DNA of 64,000 bases from Candidatus Pelagibacter ubique HIMB140. GTDB lineage: Bacteria; Pseudomonadota; Alphaproteobacteria; Pelagibacterales; Pelagibacteraceae. Positions 9,691 through 18,457 of the stretch are shown here, piece by piece; within the stretch, counting starts at the first letter, position 1, and each line of letters begins with the position of its first letter. A program made the position numbers and the translations under genes. The DNA lies in contig NZ_LAMZ01000001.1 of NCBI RefSeq assembly GCF_025558165.1, forward strand, positions 124,001-188,000. Direction: 5' to 3'. The notes below the pieces were generated by a model. The model searched no databases. It was not told the origin of the DNA and saw nothing but the letters and a program-made list of their open reading frames with translations.

Positions 9691-10406
9691 AAAGACTAGG
9701 TGTAAATATAGATCATATTGCAACCCTACGTAATGCACGTGGTGAAAAACATCCCAATCCAGTTTTTGCAGCAAAAAAAGTTATAAAATTGGGTGCAGAC
9801 TCCGTAACTATTCATTTGAGAGAAGACAGAAGGCACATAAATGATTTAGATACAAAAGAGATTTGTGCTTTGAACAAAGTGTTAGTGAATCTTGAAGTCT
9901 CAATGAATAATGAAATAATTAAAAAAGCTTTAAGATATAAACCAAATTACATTTGTATTGTTCCAGAAAACAGAAAAGAAATAACTACAGAAGGTGGTTT
10001 AAATGTAAAAGATAATTATAAAAAATTAAAAGAAATCATTTTTAAATTTAAAAAGTCAAATATTAGAACTAGTTTATTTATCAACCCCAATTTAAAAGAT
10101 ATTAAACTTTCAAAAAAATTAAATGTGGATTGTGTTGAAATTCACACTGGAAAACTAGCTAATTATGTTAAATCGCATAATAATTTTTCAAACGAATTAA
10201 ATAGAATTAAAAAAAGCTCAAAACTTGCATCTAAGCTAGACTTAGAAGTACATGCGGGTCATGGTTTAGATTACAAAACGACCAAAATTTTAACAAAAAT
10301 TAAAGAAATCGAGGAATTCAACATAGGACATTTTATTATTGGAGAGTCGATATTTTATGGGCTACCCAAAGTAATTAAAGATTTTAAAAAAATTATTAAA
10401 AATTAA
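9687..10406 (+). CDS. pdxJ: Pyridoxine 5'-phosphate synthase
   Basis: Last step of the DXP-dependent vitamin B6 route: condenses 1-deoxyxylulose 5-phosphate with 3-amino-2-oxopropyl phosphate. 239 residues. N-terminal GVNIDHIATLRNARGE, DSVTIHLREDRRHI, the catalytic region VCIVPE-like (ICIVPENRKE) and EVHAGHGLDY are all present. It starts with GTG overlapping the pyrE TGA stop (GTGA). The product feeds the PLP enzymes of the window such as GlyA and MetY. Confidence 0.96.
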   Translation: MKRLGVNIDHIATLRNARGEKHPNPVFAAKKVIKLGADSVTIHLREDRRHINDLDTKEICALNKVLVNLEVSMNNEIIKKALRYKPNYICIVPENRKEITTEGGLNVKDNYKKLKEIIFKFKKSNIRTSLFINPNLKDIKLSKKLNVDCVEIHTGKLANYVKSHNNFSNELNRIKKSSKLASKLDLEVHAGHGLDYKTTKILTKIKEIEEFNIGHFIIGESIFYGLPKVIKDFKKIIKN

Positions 10407-10789
10407 TGAAAATTTTAGGTATTGGAGTTGATGTAATTGAAAATAAAAGAATTAAAGAAGCTATAAAAAGTAAATCTTTTATTAATCGAGTTTATAGTGT
10501 GAGAGAACAAAGACAATCAAACTTAATAAAGAATAAAGTATCCTTTTTTTCAAAAAGATTTGCAGCAAAAGAAGCATTTGCAAAAGCTTTGGGTACTGGA
10601 TTTAGAATGAAATTGAACTTTAAGGATATAGAAGTAGTTAACGATAAAATGGGTAAACCAAATTATGTTACAAACAAAAAAATCACCAAAATAATCCAAA
10701 ATAAATTTAAAATTAAAAAATATAATTGTTTTCTATCCATTTCAGATGAAAAAAAATATTCAACAGCATTTGCTATTATTCAATCATAA
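10406..10789 (+). CDS. acpS: Holo-[acyl-carrier-protein] synthase
   Basis: Transfers 4'-phosphopantetheine from CoA to acyl carrier protein. 127 residues, normal size. GIGVDVIENKRI contains the metal-binding Asp8, and RFAAKEAFAKALGTG carries the conserved glutamate and lysine. One-base overlaps with pdxJ and lepB (TAATG at both ends) place it in a coupled run. Confidence 0.95.
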   Translation: MKILGIGVDVIENKRIKEAIKSKSFINRVYSVREQRQSNLIKNKVSFFSKRFAAKEAFAKALGTGFRMKLNFKDIEVVNDKMGKPNYVTNKKITKIIQNKFKIKKYNCFLSISDEKKYSTAFAIIQS

Positions 10790-11526
10790 TGAAACTAGAT
10801 AAAAACTTTTTTTCAGAAAATATAAAAACTTTATTTTATGCTTTGATAATTGCAGTAATAATTAGATCACTTTTAGTGCAACCTTTTTATATACCTTCTT
10901 CTTCGATGGAACCCACATTACTTGTAGGTGACAGATTATTTGTTACGAAATATTCATATGGGTATAGTAAACATTCTTTCCCTTTTAGTCCGCCAATACT
11001 TAGTAAAAGAATAATGTTTAAAAGTCCTGAAAGAGGCGATGTAATTGTATTTAAAACACCAGCTGACAATAGAACAGATTATATAAAACGTTTAATTGGG
11101 CTGCCAGGAGATAAAATCCAGTTTATTGATGCCAATCTATATTTAAATAGTAGCGAAATACTTAAATCTAAAATTCCACTTAAAACTAAAATTTATTGTG
11201 GTGACACAACAATAGACGTTTTAAAGTTTGAGGAAAAATTACCTAATGGTAAAAAATTTCATACAGTTTATTTAAAAAATTACACCTATCAAAATTCAGA
11301 TATTTTTACAGTTCCAGAAGATCATTATTTCTTTTTAGGTGATAATAGAGATTGTTCTAAAGATAGCAGATTTCTTTCAAGTGTTGGTTATGTTCATAAA
11401 GATAACTTGGTTGGTAAGGCTCAATTTATTTTTTTCTCATCTGATAAAAAAATAGGAAGTTTTATTGAATTTTGGAAATGGCATAAATCTATAAGATTTA
11501 AAAGAACCTTTAATGTTATTAATTGA
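10789..11526 (+). CDS. lepB: Signal peptidase I
   Basis: Membrane-bound Ser/Lys protease that removes Sec and Tat signal peptides. 245 residues: one N-terminal membrane segment (about 13-30), catalytic S39 in PSSSMEPTL, general-base K100 in DYIKRLIGLPGD, and the C-terminal GDNRDCSKDSR box. The next gene, rnc, starts on the stop (TGATG). Exported proteins in this window (transglycosylases, DD-carboxypeptidase, Gpx) are presumed substrates. Confidence 0.96.
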   Translation: MKLDKNFFSENIKTLFYALIIAVIIRSLLVQPFYIPSSSMEPTLLVGDRLFVTKYSYGYSKHSFPFSPPILSKRIMFKSPERGDVIVFKTPADNRTDYIKRLIGLPGDKIQFIDANLYLNSSEILKSKIPLKTKIYCGDTTIDVLKFEEKLPNGKKFHTVYLKNYTYQNSDIFTVPEDHYFFLGDNRDCSKDSRFLSSVGYVHKDNLVGKAQFIFFSSDKKIGSFIEFWKWHKSIRFKRTFNVIN

Positions 11527-12191
11527 TGAAAATAAAGTATCAAGAACTAGAAAAAAAAATAAATATAGTTTTTAAAAACAAAAATTTATTAGGCCAATCT
11601 CTTACTCATAAAAGTTTTAATTCCTCAAAAAATAATGAGAAAATTGAATTTTTAGGTGATCGTGTACTAGGACTGGTCATGGCTAAAAAATTATTAGAAA
11701 TTTATCCTAACGAAAAAGAGGGAATACTTGATAAGAAATTTGCTTCACTTGTTAATAAAAAATCTTGTCTTGAAATTGCAAAATCAATTAATTTAGAAAA
11801 ATATATAAAAACTTTTAATCCAAGAAATAAAAAAATAAAAATTGAAGATAAAATTATTGCAGATAGTTGTGAAGCTTTAATAGGAGCAATTTATCTCGAT
11901 AAAGGTTTTAATATTGTTGAAAAATTTATTTTAAAGCAGTGGGAAGCAAAAATTAGTGATAGCGTTGTTACCGAAATTGACGCCAAAACCAAGTTACAAG
12001 AACAAACATTAAAAAAATTTAAAAGTCTTCCTAAATACAAATTAATCTCAAACACTGGACCAAGACACAAACCTGTATTTAAAGTAGGAGTAAAATTACC
12101 TAATACAAAATACTTTATTGGCATTGGAAATTCCAAAAAAAATGCCGAACAAAGTGCTGCCACAGAGTGTTTAAATAGTTTCAATAAATAA
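11526..12191 (+). CDS. rnc: Ribonuclease III
   Basis: Double-strand-specific endoribonuclease for rRNA and mRNA processing. 221 residues from ATG 11526, which shares bases with the lepB stop; an in-frame TTG one codon earlier is less likely. Signature NNEKIEFLGDRVLGL holds E41 and D45, with the second acidic pair in ADSCEALIGAIYLDKG. The C-terminal dsRNA-binding domain runs from about 150 to the end (GRHKPVF-like region, KKNAEQSAA). Gene era, which usually follows, is missing; recO comes next. Confidence 0.95.
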   Translation: MKIKYQELEKKINIVFKNKNLLGQSLTHKSFNSSKNNEKIEFLGDRVLGLVMAKKLLEIYPNEKEGILDKKFASLVNKKSCLEIAKSINLEKYIKTFNPRNKKIKIEDKIIADSCEALIGAIYLDKGFNIVEKFILKQWEAKISDSVVTEIDAKTKLQEQTLKKFKSLPKYKLISNTGPRHKPVFKVGVKLPNTKYFIGIGNSKKNAEQSAATECLNSFNK

Positions 12192-12192
12192 T

Positions 12193-12873
12193 ATGAATTG
12201 GTCTGATGAAGGTTTTTTGTTAAGTAAAAATAGATATAACGAAAACTCCTTGATTGTAGAAATTTTCACCAAAGAAAAAGGCAAAGTATCAGGCATTATA
12301 TTTGGCGGAACATCAAAAAAAATTAAAAATTATCTACAAATAGGAAATAAATTGCATGTTAATTATAACTCAAAAAATGAAAATAGGATTGGCTATTTTA
12401 AAGTTGAAATTTTAAATGCTTACAGTCCTTTGTATTTTGATGATAGGCAAAAATTATCATGCTTAACCTCTGCAATGAATTTGATTAAAATTTTAACAGC
12501 AGACGCACAATCAAATGAAAAAGTTTTTTTCATAATTCATAATTTCTTTTTAATTTTACAAGATAAAAATTGGTTAAAAAAATATATTTTTTGGGAATTA
12601 GAATTACTCAAAATATTAGGTTATGATTTAGAATTACAAAACTTAGTAGAGAAAGATACTGAAAATAACGAAACTGTTTATTATGTTTCATCATTAAATG
12701 AAAAAAAATATGTTCCAAACTTCCTTATTGAAAAAGATAAAGAGGTTGAAGATATTAAAATTTTATTAAAAGGTTTGAAGTTAGTTAATGATTATCTAGA
12801 TAAAACGATTTTAAAACCAAACAATATTAATTTTCCAAATAATAGATTGTTATTTCTTAATACTTTAAGGTGA
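12193..12873 (+). CDS. recO: DNA repair protein RecO
   Basis: Loads RecA on SSB-coated DNA in the RecFOR pathway. 226 residues. N-terminal OB fold (DEGFLLSKNRYNENSLIVEIFTKEKG, GIIFGGTSKK) followed by a helical domain; family level is clear although sequence is divergent. A C-terminal zinc-finger cysteine cluster is not evident. It starts one base after rnc and ends exactly against the hemB stop on the other strand, leaving no room for a terminator. Confidence 0.88.
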   Translation: MNWSDEGFLLSKNRYNENSLIVEIFTKEKGKVSGIIFGGTSKKIKNYLQIGNKLHVNYNSKNENRIGYFKVEILNAYSPLYFDDRQKLSCLTSAMNLIKILTADAQSNEKVFFIIHNFFLILQDKNWLKKYIFWELELLKILGYDLELQNLVEKDTENNETVYYVSSLNEKKYVPNFLIEKDKEVEDIKILLKGLKLVNDYLDKTILKPNNINFPNNRLLFLNTLR

Positions 12874-13863
12874 TTACTTTATTATTTTGTCAATTCGATC
12901 AGCGTAATAACTTACAATTGCATTTGCACCAGCTCTTTTGAAAGCCACTAAACTTTCATACACTGCATCTTTATTTACAAGGTTTTTATTAATAGCATTT
13001 TCTATTAAGCTGTATTCTCCAGATACTTGATAAGCAAAAACTGGGATTTTGAATTTTTCTTTAATTGATTTAATTATATCTAAATATGGCATTCCTGGTT
13101 TAACCATAACCATATCAGCTCCTTCTTTTATATCTAAAGCAACTTCTCTTAATGCTTCATCAGAATTTCTAAAATCCATTTGATATGTTTTTTTATCTCC
13201 TTTTAATGAACTTTTTGACCCTACGGCATCCCTAAAGGGACCATAAAAGCTGGATGCATATTTTGCTGCATAAGATAAAATCTGAACTTCTTGGAAATTG
13301 TTTTGATCGATTGCTTTTCTAATTTTACCAATCCTACCATCCATCATATCTGATGGAGCTAAGACATCGCAACCCATTTCAGCTTGAAGTAAAGATTGGT
13401 TTATTAAAACTTGAATTGTTTCATCATTTAAAATTTTATCAGATTTGATTAATCCGTCATGTCCATGAGAGGTATAAGGGTCCAATGCAACATCACACAT
13501 AATTCCAATTTGATTTTTGTATTTTTTTTTTATCATTCTTGATGCTCTACAAACAAGATTATTTTCATTGAGTGCTTCTGATCCAAGTTCATTTTTCAAT
13601 GATTTTTTTGTATTTGGGAAAAGAGCAACCATTGGAATTCCTTTGCTTATCGCTTTGTCGATAATTTGACTGATTCTATCTACTGAATATCTGTAGACGC
13701 CAGGCATCGATTTTATATGTTGTTTTTTATTTACTCCATCAATAAGAAAAATTGGAAGAATAAAATCATTAGGACTTAGGGTATTTTCCTGTATTAGTTT
13801 TCTAGTCCAGGAAGATTTTCTGTTTCTTCTTAATCTTAGGCTTGGATATTTTCCTACAATCAT
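12874..13863 (-). CDS. hemB: Delta-aminolevulinic acid dehydratase (porphobilinogen synthase)
   Basis: Condenses two 5-aminolevulinate molecules to porphobilinogen in haem synthesis. 329 residues. The segment CDVALDPYTSHGHDG carries Asp/Ser-type residues instead of the zinc-binding cysteine triad, so a magnesium-type enzyme is expected. The Schiff-base lysine is in VMVKPGMPYLD, with FAYQVSGEYS after it. Convergent with recO with no gap, divergent from the 2OG oxygenase gene. Haem also feeds ctaA in this window. Confidence 0.96.
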   Translation of the reverse strand: MIVGKYPSLRLRRNRKSSWTRKLIQENTLSPNDFILPIFLIDGVNKKQHIKSMPGVYRYSVDRISQIIDKAISKGIPMVALFPNTKKSLKNELGSEALNENNLVCRASRMIKKKYKNQIGIMCDVALDPYTSHGHDGLIKSDKILNDETIQVLINQSLLQAEMGCDVLAPSDMMDGRIGKIRKAIDQNNFQEVQILSYAAKYASSFYGPFRDAVGSKSSLKGDKKTYQMDFRNSDEALREVALDIKEGADMVMVKPGMPYLDIIKSIKEKFKIPVFAYQVSGEYSLIENAINKNLVNKDAVYESLVAFKRAGANAIVSYYADRIDKIIK

Positions 13864-13936
13864 GTTTAAATTTACTTTATTAATGCGACAAATGTATTAT
13901 ACAAATATCTTTTAAATTAAGTACAAAACCATTTTT

Positions 13937-14575
13937 ATGAGCATTGATAACACAAAAGTTGTAAACCTAAACCTAAAAAAAGAAGAAAGAATTTTAGATT
14001 TTAGTGATTTTCAAAAACAAAACTTGAAATTTGATATAAATAAACTTCAAGAGGCTTATAACCAAATTATTAAGACAAAAAAATTTGAAGATGCTGGGAT
14101 AACACACTTTGGAGCTATTTCATTAACTCAAATTCCTGGTGATCCTGATTCAATCAAAGGCAATAAAGCTAGAGGTGTTTATTGGACTAAACCTGATAAA
14201 ACTGGAAAAGAGGTTTCTAGAGATGTAGAAATTGATGAAGCAGCTTATTCTGAATTTATAAAAGATTATGAGAATACTTATTTTAAAGAGGTTTATGATG
14301 TTTTATCAAGTAAATATAAATTGGGCAGAGTAAGAATTTTATTAAAAGAACCAAGATCAACTTTAAGTTGGCATAGAGATCCAGAACCAAGATTGCATAT
14401 TCCAATCGTAACTAATCCTGGATGCTTAATGGTTATAGATAATGTTGCAAAACATATGCCTGCAGATGGTTCTGTTTGGGTGACTAATAACACAAAATAT
14501 CATAATGCATTTAATGGTGGTGAAGAAAATAGAGTCCACCTTGTTGCTTGTGTGCTAGATTATAAATTCAATTAA
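13937..14575 (+). CDS. 2-oxoglutarate/Fe(II) oxygenase, aspartyl beta-hydroxylase-like
   Basis: 212 residues, cytoplasmic (no signal). The C-terminal half shows an iron-binding facial triad, H146-x-D148 in SWHRDPEPRLH and H189 in KYHNAF, with R199 ten residues later as the likely 2-oxoglutarate ligand (ENRVHLVACVLD). This spacing and the HIPIVTNPGCLMVIDN strand resemble the Asp/Asn beta-hydroxylase family. The N-terminal ~130 residues give no clear family match by eye. The substrate is unknown. It starts 73 bases from hemB on the other strand and is followed one base later by rpiB. Confidence 0.7.
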   Translation: MSIDNTKVVNLNLKKEERILDFSDFQKQNLKFDINKLQEAYNQIIKTKKFEDAGITHFGAISLTQIPGDPDSIKGNKARGVYWTKPDKTGKEVSRDVEIDEAAYSEFIKDYENTYFKEVYDVLSSKYKLGRVRILLKEPRSTLSWHRDPEPRLHIPIVTNPGCLMVIDNVAKHMPADGSVWVTNNTKYHNAFNGGEENRVHLVACVLDYKFN

Positions 14576-14576
14576 T

Positions 14577-15002
14577 TTGAAAAAGATATTTATCTCTTCA
14601 GATCACGCTGGTTTTAAACTTAAAGAAGCAATTAAAATTTATTTAGAAAAGAAAAAAATTAATTTCCAAGATTTTGGTCCTTCAAATGAGAATAGCGTTG
14701 ATTACCCAGATTATGCACATAAAGTTGCAAGAAAAGTAAATTCATCTAAAAAAAATATTGGTATTTTGGTATGTGGATCAGGAACTGGAATGAATATTGC
14801 AGCAAATAAACATAAAAATGTTAGAGCCGCTCAATGCTTTAATGAAAAATCTACTAAATTATCTAGATTGCATAATGATGCAAATATCATTACATTAGGA
14901 TCTAGATTACTAACTAAAAAAAATGCATTAAAATTTATTAGCATTTTTTTAAATACAAAGTTCGAAGGTGGGAGACACTTAAAAAGAGTAAAAAAAATAT
15001 AA
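14577..15002 (+). CDS. rpiB: Ribose 5-phosphate isomerase B
   Basis: Interconverts ribose 5-phosphate and ribulose 5-phosphate. 141 residues. SSDHAGFKLKEAI holds D9-H10, and the active-site cysteine is C66 in VCGSGTGMNIAANK, as in E. coli RpiB. It starts with TTG one base after the previous stop; no ATG is available before the conserved start of the fold. glyA follows after 6 bases; rpiB-glyA-nrdR is a known alphaproteobacterial order. Confidence 0.95.
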   Translation: MKKIFISSDHAGFKLKEAIKIYLEKKKINFQDFGPSNENSVDYPDYAHKVARKVNSSKKNIGILVCGSGTGMNIAANKHKNVRAAQCFNEKSTKLSRLHNDANIITLGSRLLTKKNALKFISIFLNTKFEGGRHLKRVKKI

Positions 15003-15008
15003 TTAATT

Positions 15009-16316
15009 ATGTCTAGTGAAAAAAGTTATTTAAACGATAGTTATAAGAGTTTCTTCGAAGATGGTTTGTCTAGCAAGGACCCTGAATTATATAAAGCTAT
15101 AAAGGACGAACTCTTAAGACAACAACAACATATAGAATTAATTGCATCAGAAAATATAGTTTCTCAAGCAGTTCTTGAAGCTCAAGGATCAGTTTTAACT
15201 AATAAGTATGCCGAAGGATATCCTGGAAAAAGATACTATAATGGTTGCGAACATGTCGATGTTGCAGAAAGTCTTGCAATTGAGAGATTAAAAAAATTAT
15301 TTAATTGTAAATATGCAAATGCACAACCTCACTCTGGAGCCCAAGCAAATGGAGCTGTATTTTTAGCTTTATTAAATCCTGGAGATACATTTATGGGAAT
15401 GAGTTTAAATTCAGGTGGACACATAACACACGGATTGAAAATATCTATGTCAGGTAAATGGTTTAACGCTATAGGTTATGACGTTGATAAAGAGTCTGAA
15501 CTTATTGATTATGATAATGTTGAAAAACTTGCTTTAGAACACAAGCCTAAATTAATAATAGCAGGCGGCAGTGCTTATTCTCGAGTAATAGATTTTAAAA
15601 GATTTAGAGAAATAGCTGATAAAGTAGGAGCCTATTTAATGGTTGATATGGCACATTTCTCAGGACTTGTGGCTGGTAAAGGTTATCCAAATCCATGTGA
15701 TTACGCTCATGTTGTAACCTCAACTACACATAAAGTTTTTAGAAGTGCAAGAGGTGGAATAATTTTGTCTAATGACGAGGAGCTTGGTAAAAAGTTTAAC
15801 ACAGCTGTTTTCCCTGGTTATCAAGGTGGACCTTTGATGCATATTATTGCTGCTAAAGCTGCTGGTTTTCTAGAAGCTCTTCAACCAGATTTTCAAGATT
15901 ATATAAAATCTGTTTTAGCTAATGCAAAAATCTTAGCCGAAACTTTAAAAAACAATGGATTTAAAATTTATTCAGATGGAACTGATACTCATTTAATGCT
16001 TGTTGATTTAAGACCTTTTAATGTTAAGGGAAATCTTGCAGCGGAAAGTCTATCAAGAGCCAACATAACATGTAATAAAAATGGAATACCTTTTGATACA
16101 GAGAAACCAATGATTACATCGGGAATTAGATTGGGTACTCAAGCTGCTACAACACGTGGATTTGGATTAAATGAATTTAAAACTGTAGGTGAATTGATAA
16201 CAAAAACTATTAAAGGTTTATCTGAAAATCCTGATGATAACAGTAAAGTTGAAAACGAAGTAAGAAATGAAGTTATTAATCTAACTTCGTCATTTCCAAT
16301 ATATAAAAATTTATAA
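15009..16316 (+). CDS. glyA: Serine hydroxymethyltransferase
   Basis: PLP enzyme interconverting serine and glycine with tetrahydrofolate. 435 residues. [11 protein letters not shown], the [15 protein letters not shown] motif and the PLP lysine K242 in [13 protein letters not shown] are present; in the last motif most bacteria have THKTLRGPRGG, so the residues after the lysine are altered. It links to the sox operon at the left, since both handle glycine and one-carbon units. Confidence 0.97.
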   Translation: MSSEKSYLNDSYKSFFEDGLSSKDPELYKAIKDELLRQQQHIELIASENIVSQAVLEAQGSVLTNKYAEGYPGKRYYNGCEHVDVAESLAIERLKKLFNCKYANAQPHSGAQANGAVFLALLNPGDTFMGMSLNSGGHITHGLKISMSGKWFNAIGYDVDKESELIDYDNVEKLALEHKPKLIIAGGSAYSRVIDFKRFREIADKVGAYLMVDMAHFSGLVAGKGYPNPCDYAHVVTSTTHKVFRSARGGIILSNDEELGKKFNTAVFPGYQGGPLMHIIAAKAAGFLEALQPDFQDYIKSVLANAKILAETLKNNGFKIYSDGTDTHLMLVDLRPFNVKGNLAAESLSRANITCNKNGIPFDTEKPMITSGIRLGTQAATTRGFGLNEFKTVGELITKTIKGLSENPDDNSKVENEVRNEVINLTSSFPIYKNL

Positions 16317-16319
16317 ATA

Positions 16320-16778
16320 ATGATTTGTCCTTGTGAGAAAAAAGGTGATACGTCAGTTGTAGATTCTAGACCAACTGAAGATGGAACTGCAATAAGAAGA
16401 AGACGATTATGTATATGTGGCGAAAGATTTACTACCTTTGAAAGAATTCAATTTAGAGAATTAATGGTTGTTAAAAAAAATGGAAGAAAATCTTCTTTTG
16501 ACAGAGATAAATTATCTAAATCAATCTATATAGCATTAAAAAAGAGACCAATTGATACGGAAACTGCTGAGAAATTTATAAGTAAAATCTCAAGATCATT
16601 AGAAGAACTTGGACAAACAGAAATATCAACTAGTACAATTGGAACAATGGTTATGGAAGGATTAAAAGAGCTTGATCCTGTAGCATACGTTCGTTTTGCT
16701 TCCGTTTATAGAAATTTTAGAGAAGAAAAAGACTTTGTGCAATTCGTGGACAGATTAGATGTCTACAAAAAAAGATAA
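16320..16778 (+). CDS. nrdR: Transcriptional repressor NrdR with altered zinc-ribbon
   Basis: ATP/dATP-sensing repressor of ribonucleotide reductase genes. 152 residues with an N-terminal zinc ribbon followed by an ATP-cone ([16 protein letters not shown] onward). [19 protein letters not shown] and FTTFER are classic NrdR. Odd: both cysteine pairs are one residue short, C3-P-C5 instead of CPxC and LCICGERF instead of CxxC. The codons are unambiguous (TGT CCT TGT and TGT ATA TGT). Whether zinc still binds is unknown. ribD starts 20 bases before its end. Confidence 0.93.
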   Translation: MICPCEKKGDTSVVDSRPTEDGTAIRRRRLCICGERFTTFERIQFRELMVVKKNGRKSSFDRDKLSKSIYIALKKRPIDTETAEKFISKISRSLEELGQTEISTSTIGTMVMEGLKELDPVAYVRFASVYRNFREEKDFVQFVDRLDVYKKR

Positions 16779-17871
16779 ATTTACCAGTAAAGATAAACAA
16801 TTCATGCAAATTGCCCTTAATTTGGCAATTGCTCGCGAAGGTTTAACCGGCACAAATCCATCTGTTGGATGTGTAATTGTTAAAAATAATAAAATTATAT
16901 CTATAGGACAGACTTCACATGATGGAAGGCCTCATGCTGAACGAAATGCAATTAAAGACTCTATTGAAAATGTTGCTGGTTCAAAGATGTACGTCACATT
17001 AGAACCGTGTTGCCATAAAGGAAAAACACCACCTTGTACAAATTTAATAATTAAATCAAAAATATCAGAAGTTATTTACTCAAATTCTGATATTGACGAA
17101 CGTGTTAGTGGAAAATCTTTTAAAGTTTTAAAATCAAGTAAAATAAAAGTTAGAAAAAATCTTTTAAAAAAAGAAATCAGTCGGTTTTACTATCCTTATT
17201 TTTTTAACAGAAAAAATAAAATACCTTTTGTTACAGGTAAAATTGCAGTTTCAAAGAACAATTTAATTTATAGTAAAGAAATGCAAAAAATTACTAATAT
17301 TTATTCTGATAAGTTTTCACATTTTTTAAGATATAAAAATGATACGATATTAATTTCACACAAAACCTTAAATAAGGATAATCCAAAACTCAATTGTAGA
17401 CTTAAAAACAAAAATAATTTTTCACCTATAAGAGTCATTTTAGATAATAAGCTAAATTCTAATCCAAATTCCTACTTAATAAAATCTGCAATTAAAATAA
17501 AAACAATTATTTTTTATAATGAAGCAACAAAATCAAAAATCTCATTATTTAAATCTAAAAAAGTCTTATTAATAAAATCTAAAATTAATAAAAATAAAGA
17601 ATTCAATTTAAAAGAGATATTAAAAAAAATTTATTCTTTAGGAAGTAGAAATTTATTAGTTGAAGGTGGAGATAAACTTACAAAATCATTCATAAATAAT
17701 AAAATTTTTAATAAATTTTATTTGTTTAAAAGTTCCAAAAATTTGTCTAAAAATTCCGAATTTGTTGAATTTAACAGTTTAAATACTTTAAAATCAAAAT
17801 ATAGATATAAGTCAAAACTAAACCTTAAATTAAAAAAGGATAAAATAGAATTTTACAAAAACTATGTTTAA
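16759..17871 (+). CDS. ribD: Bifunctional riboflavin deaminase/reductase RibD
   Basis: Catalyses deamination and then side-chain reduction of the riboflavin pyrimidine intermediate. 370 residues: N-terminal zinc deaminase domain with HAERNA and [11 protein letters not shown] (about 55-95), and a C-terminal reductase domain with [11 protein letters not shown] and [10 protein letters not shown]. The reductase half is divergent and lysine-rich. The ATG lies inside nrdR; the domain starts about 15 residues in, so the overlap is probably real. First of four consecutive rib genes. Confidence 0.94.
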   Translation: MSTKKDKFTSKDKQFMQIALNLAIAREGLTGTNPSVGCVIVKNNKIISIGQTSHDGRPHAERNAIKDSIENVAGSKMYVTLEPCCHKGKTPPCTNLIIKSKISEVIYSNSDIDERVSGKSFKVLKSSKIKVRKNLLKKEISRFYYPYFFNRKNKIPFVTGKIAVSKNNLIYSKEMQKITNIYSDKFSHFLRYKNDTILISHKTLNKDNPKLNCRLKNKNNFSPIRVILDNKLNSNPNSYLIKSAIKIKTIIFYNEATKSKISLFKSKKVLLIKSKINKNKEFNLKEILKKIYSLGSRNLLVEGGDKLTKSFINNKIFNKFYLFKSSKNLSKNSEFVEFNSLNTLKSKYRYKSKLNLKLKKDKIEFYKNYV

Positions 17872-18457
17872 CGGAATTATATATAACCAAGGTACTGTCA
17901 AAAGAATTACTAAAAGACCAAAAGGCATCAATATATTTGTTAAAAGTAACTTAAAAGTTTCATCAAAAGATATGGGTTTGTCAGTTGCATGTGATGGGGT
18001 ATGTCTCACACTAATTTCCTATAAGTCAAAAATAATGGAATTTTATTTATCTAATGAAACTTTAATTAGGTCCAAATTTAAATTTCTCAAAACAAATGAT
18101 GTTTTGAACTTAGAATTACCTTTGAAATATGGAACTAAAATTTCTGGTCATATCTGCCAAGGTCATGTTGATACGGTTGGAATAGTCAATAGTATTAATA
18201 AAATAGATAAATCCTATCTTTTTGATTTTGAGATTCCAAAAAAAGAAAGAAAACATTTAATAGAGAAGGCGTCAATATGTGTAAATGGCATCTCTCTTAC
18301 AATTTCAAAAATTACAAAAAAAGGTTTTCAAATTTGGATTATTCCCCATACTTATAAAGAGACCAATTTATCTACTTTAAAAAAATCTAGTTTGGTAAAT
18401 ATTGAGATTGATATCTTGTCTAAATATGTAAGAAATTATTTTAATGACAAAAAATAA
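17864..18457 (+). CDS. ribE: Riboflavin synthase, alpha subunit
   Basis: Dismutates two 6,7-dimethyl-8-ribityllumazine molecules to riboflavin. 197 residues made of two homologous lumazine-binding barrels: [14 protein letters not shown]... VACDGVCLTLI in the first, and GHICQGHVDTVGIV... CVNGISLTISKI in the second. It overlaps ribD by 8 bases and the next gene by 14. Also called ribC in some species. Confidence 0.94.
   Translation: MFNGIIYNQGTVKRITKRPKGINIFVKSNLKVSSKDMGLSVACDGVCLTLISYKSKIMEFYLSNETLIRSKFKFLKTNDVLNLELPLKYGTKISGHICQGHVDTVGIVNSINKIDKSYLFDFEIPKKERKHLIEKASICVNGISLTISKITKKGFQIWIIPHTYKETNLSTLKKSSLVNIEIDILSKYVRNYFNDKK

Noticed and set aside
11891..12184. 97-residue minus-strand ORF inside rnc
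   Set aside because: Antisense to a well supported RNase III; no motif seen.
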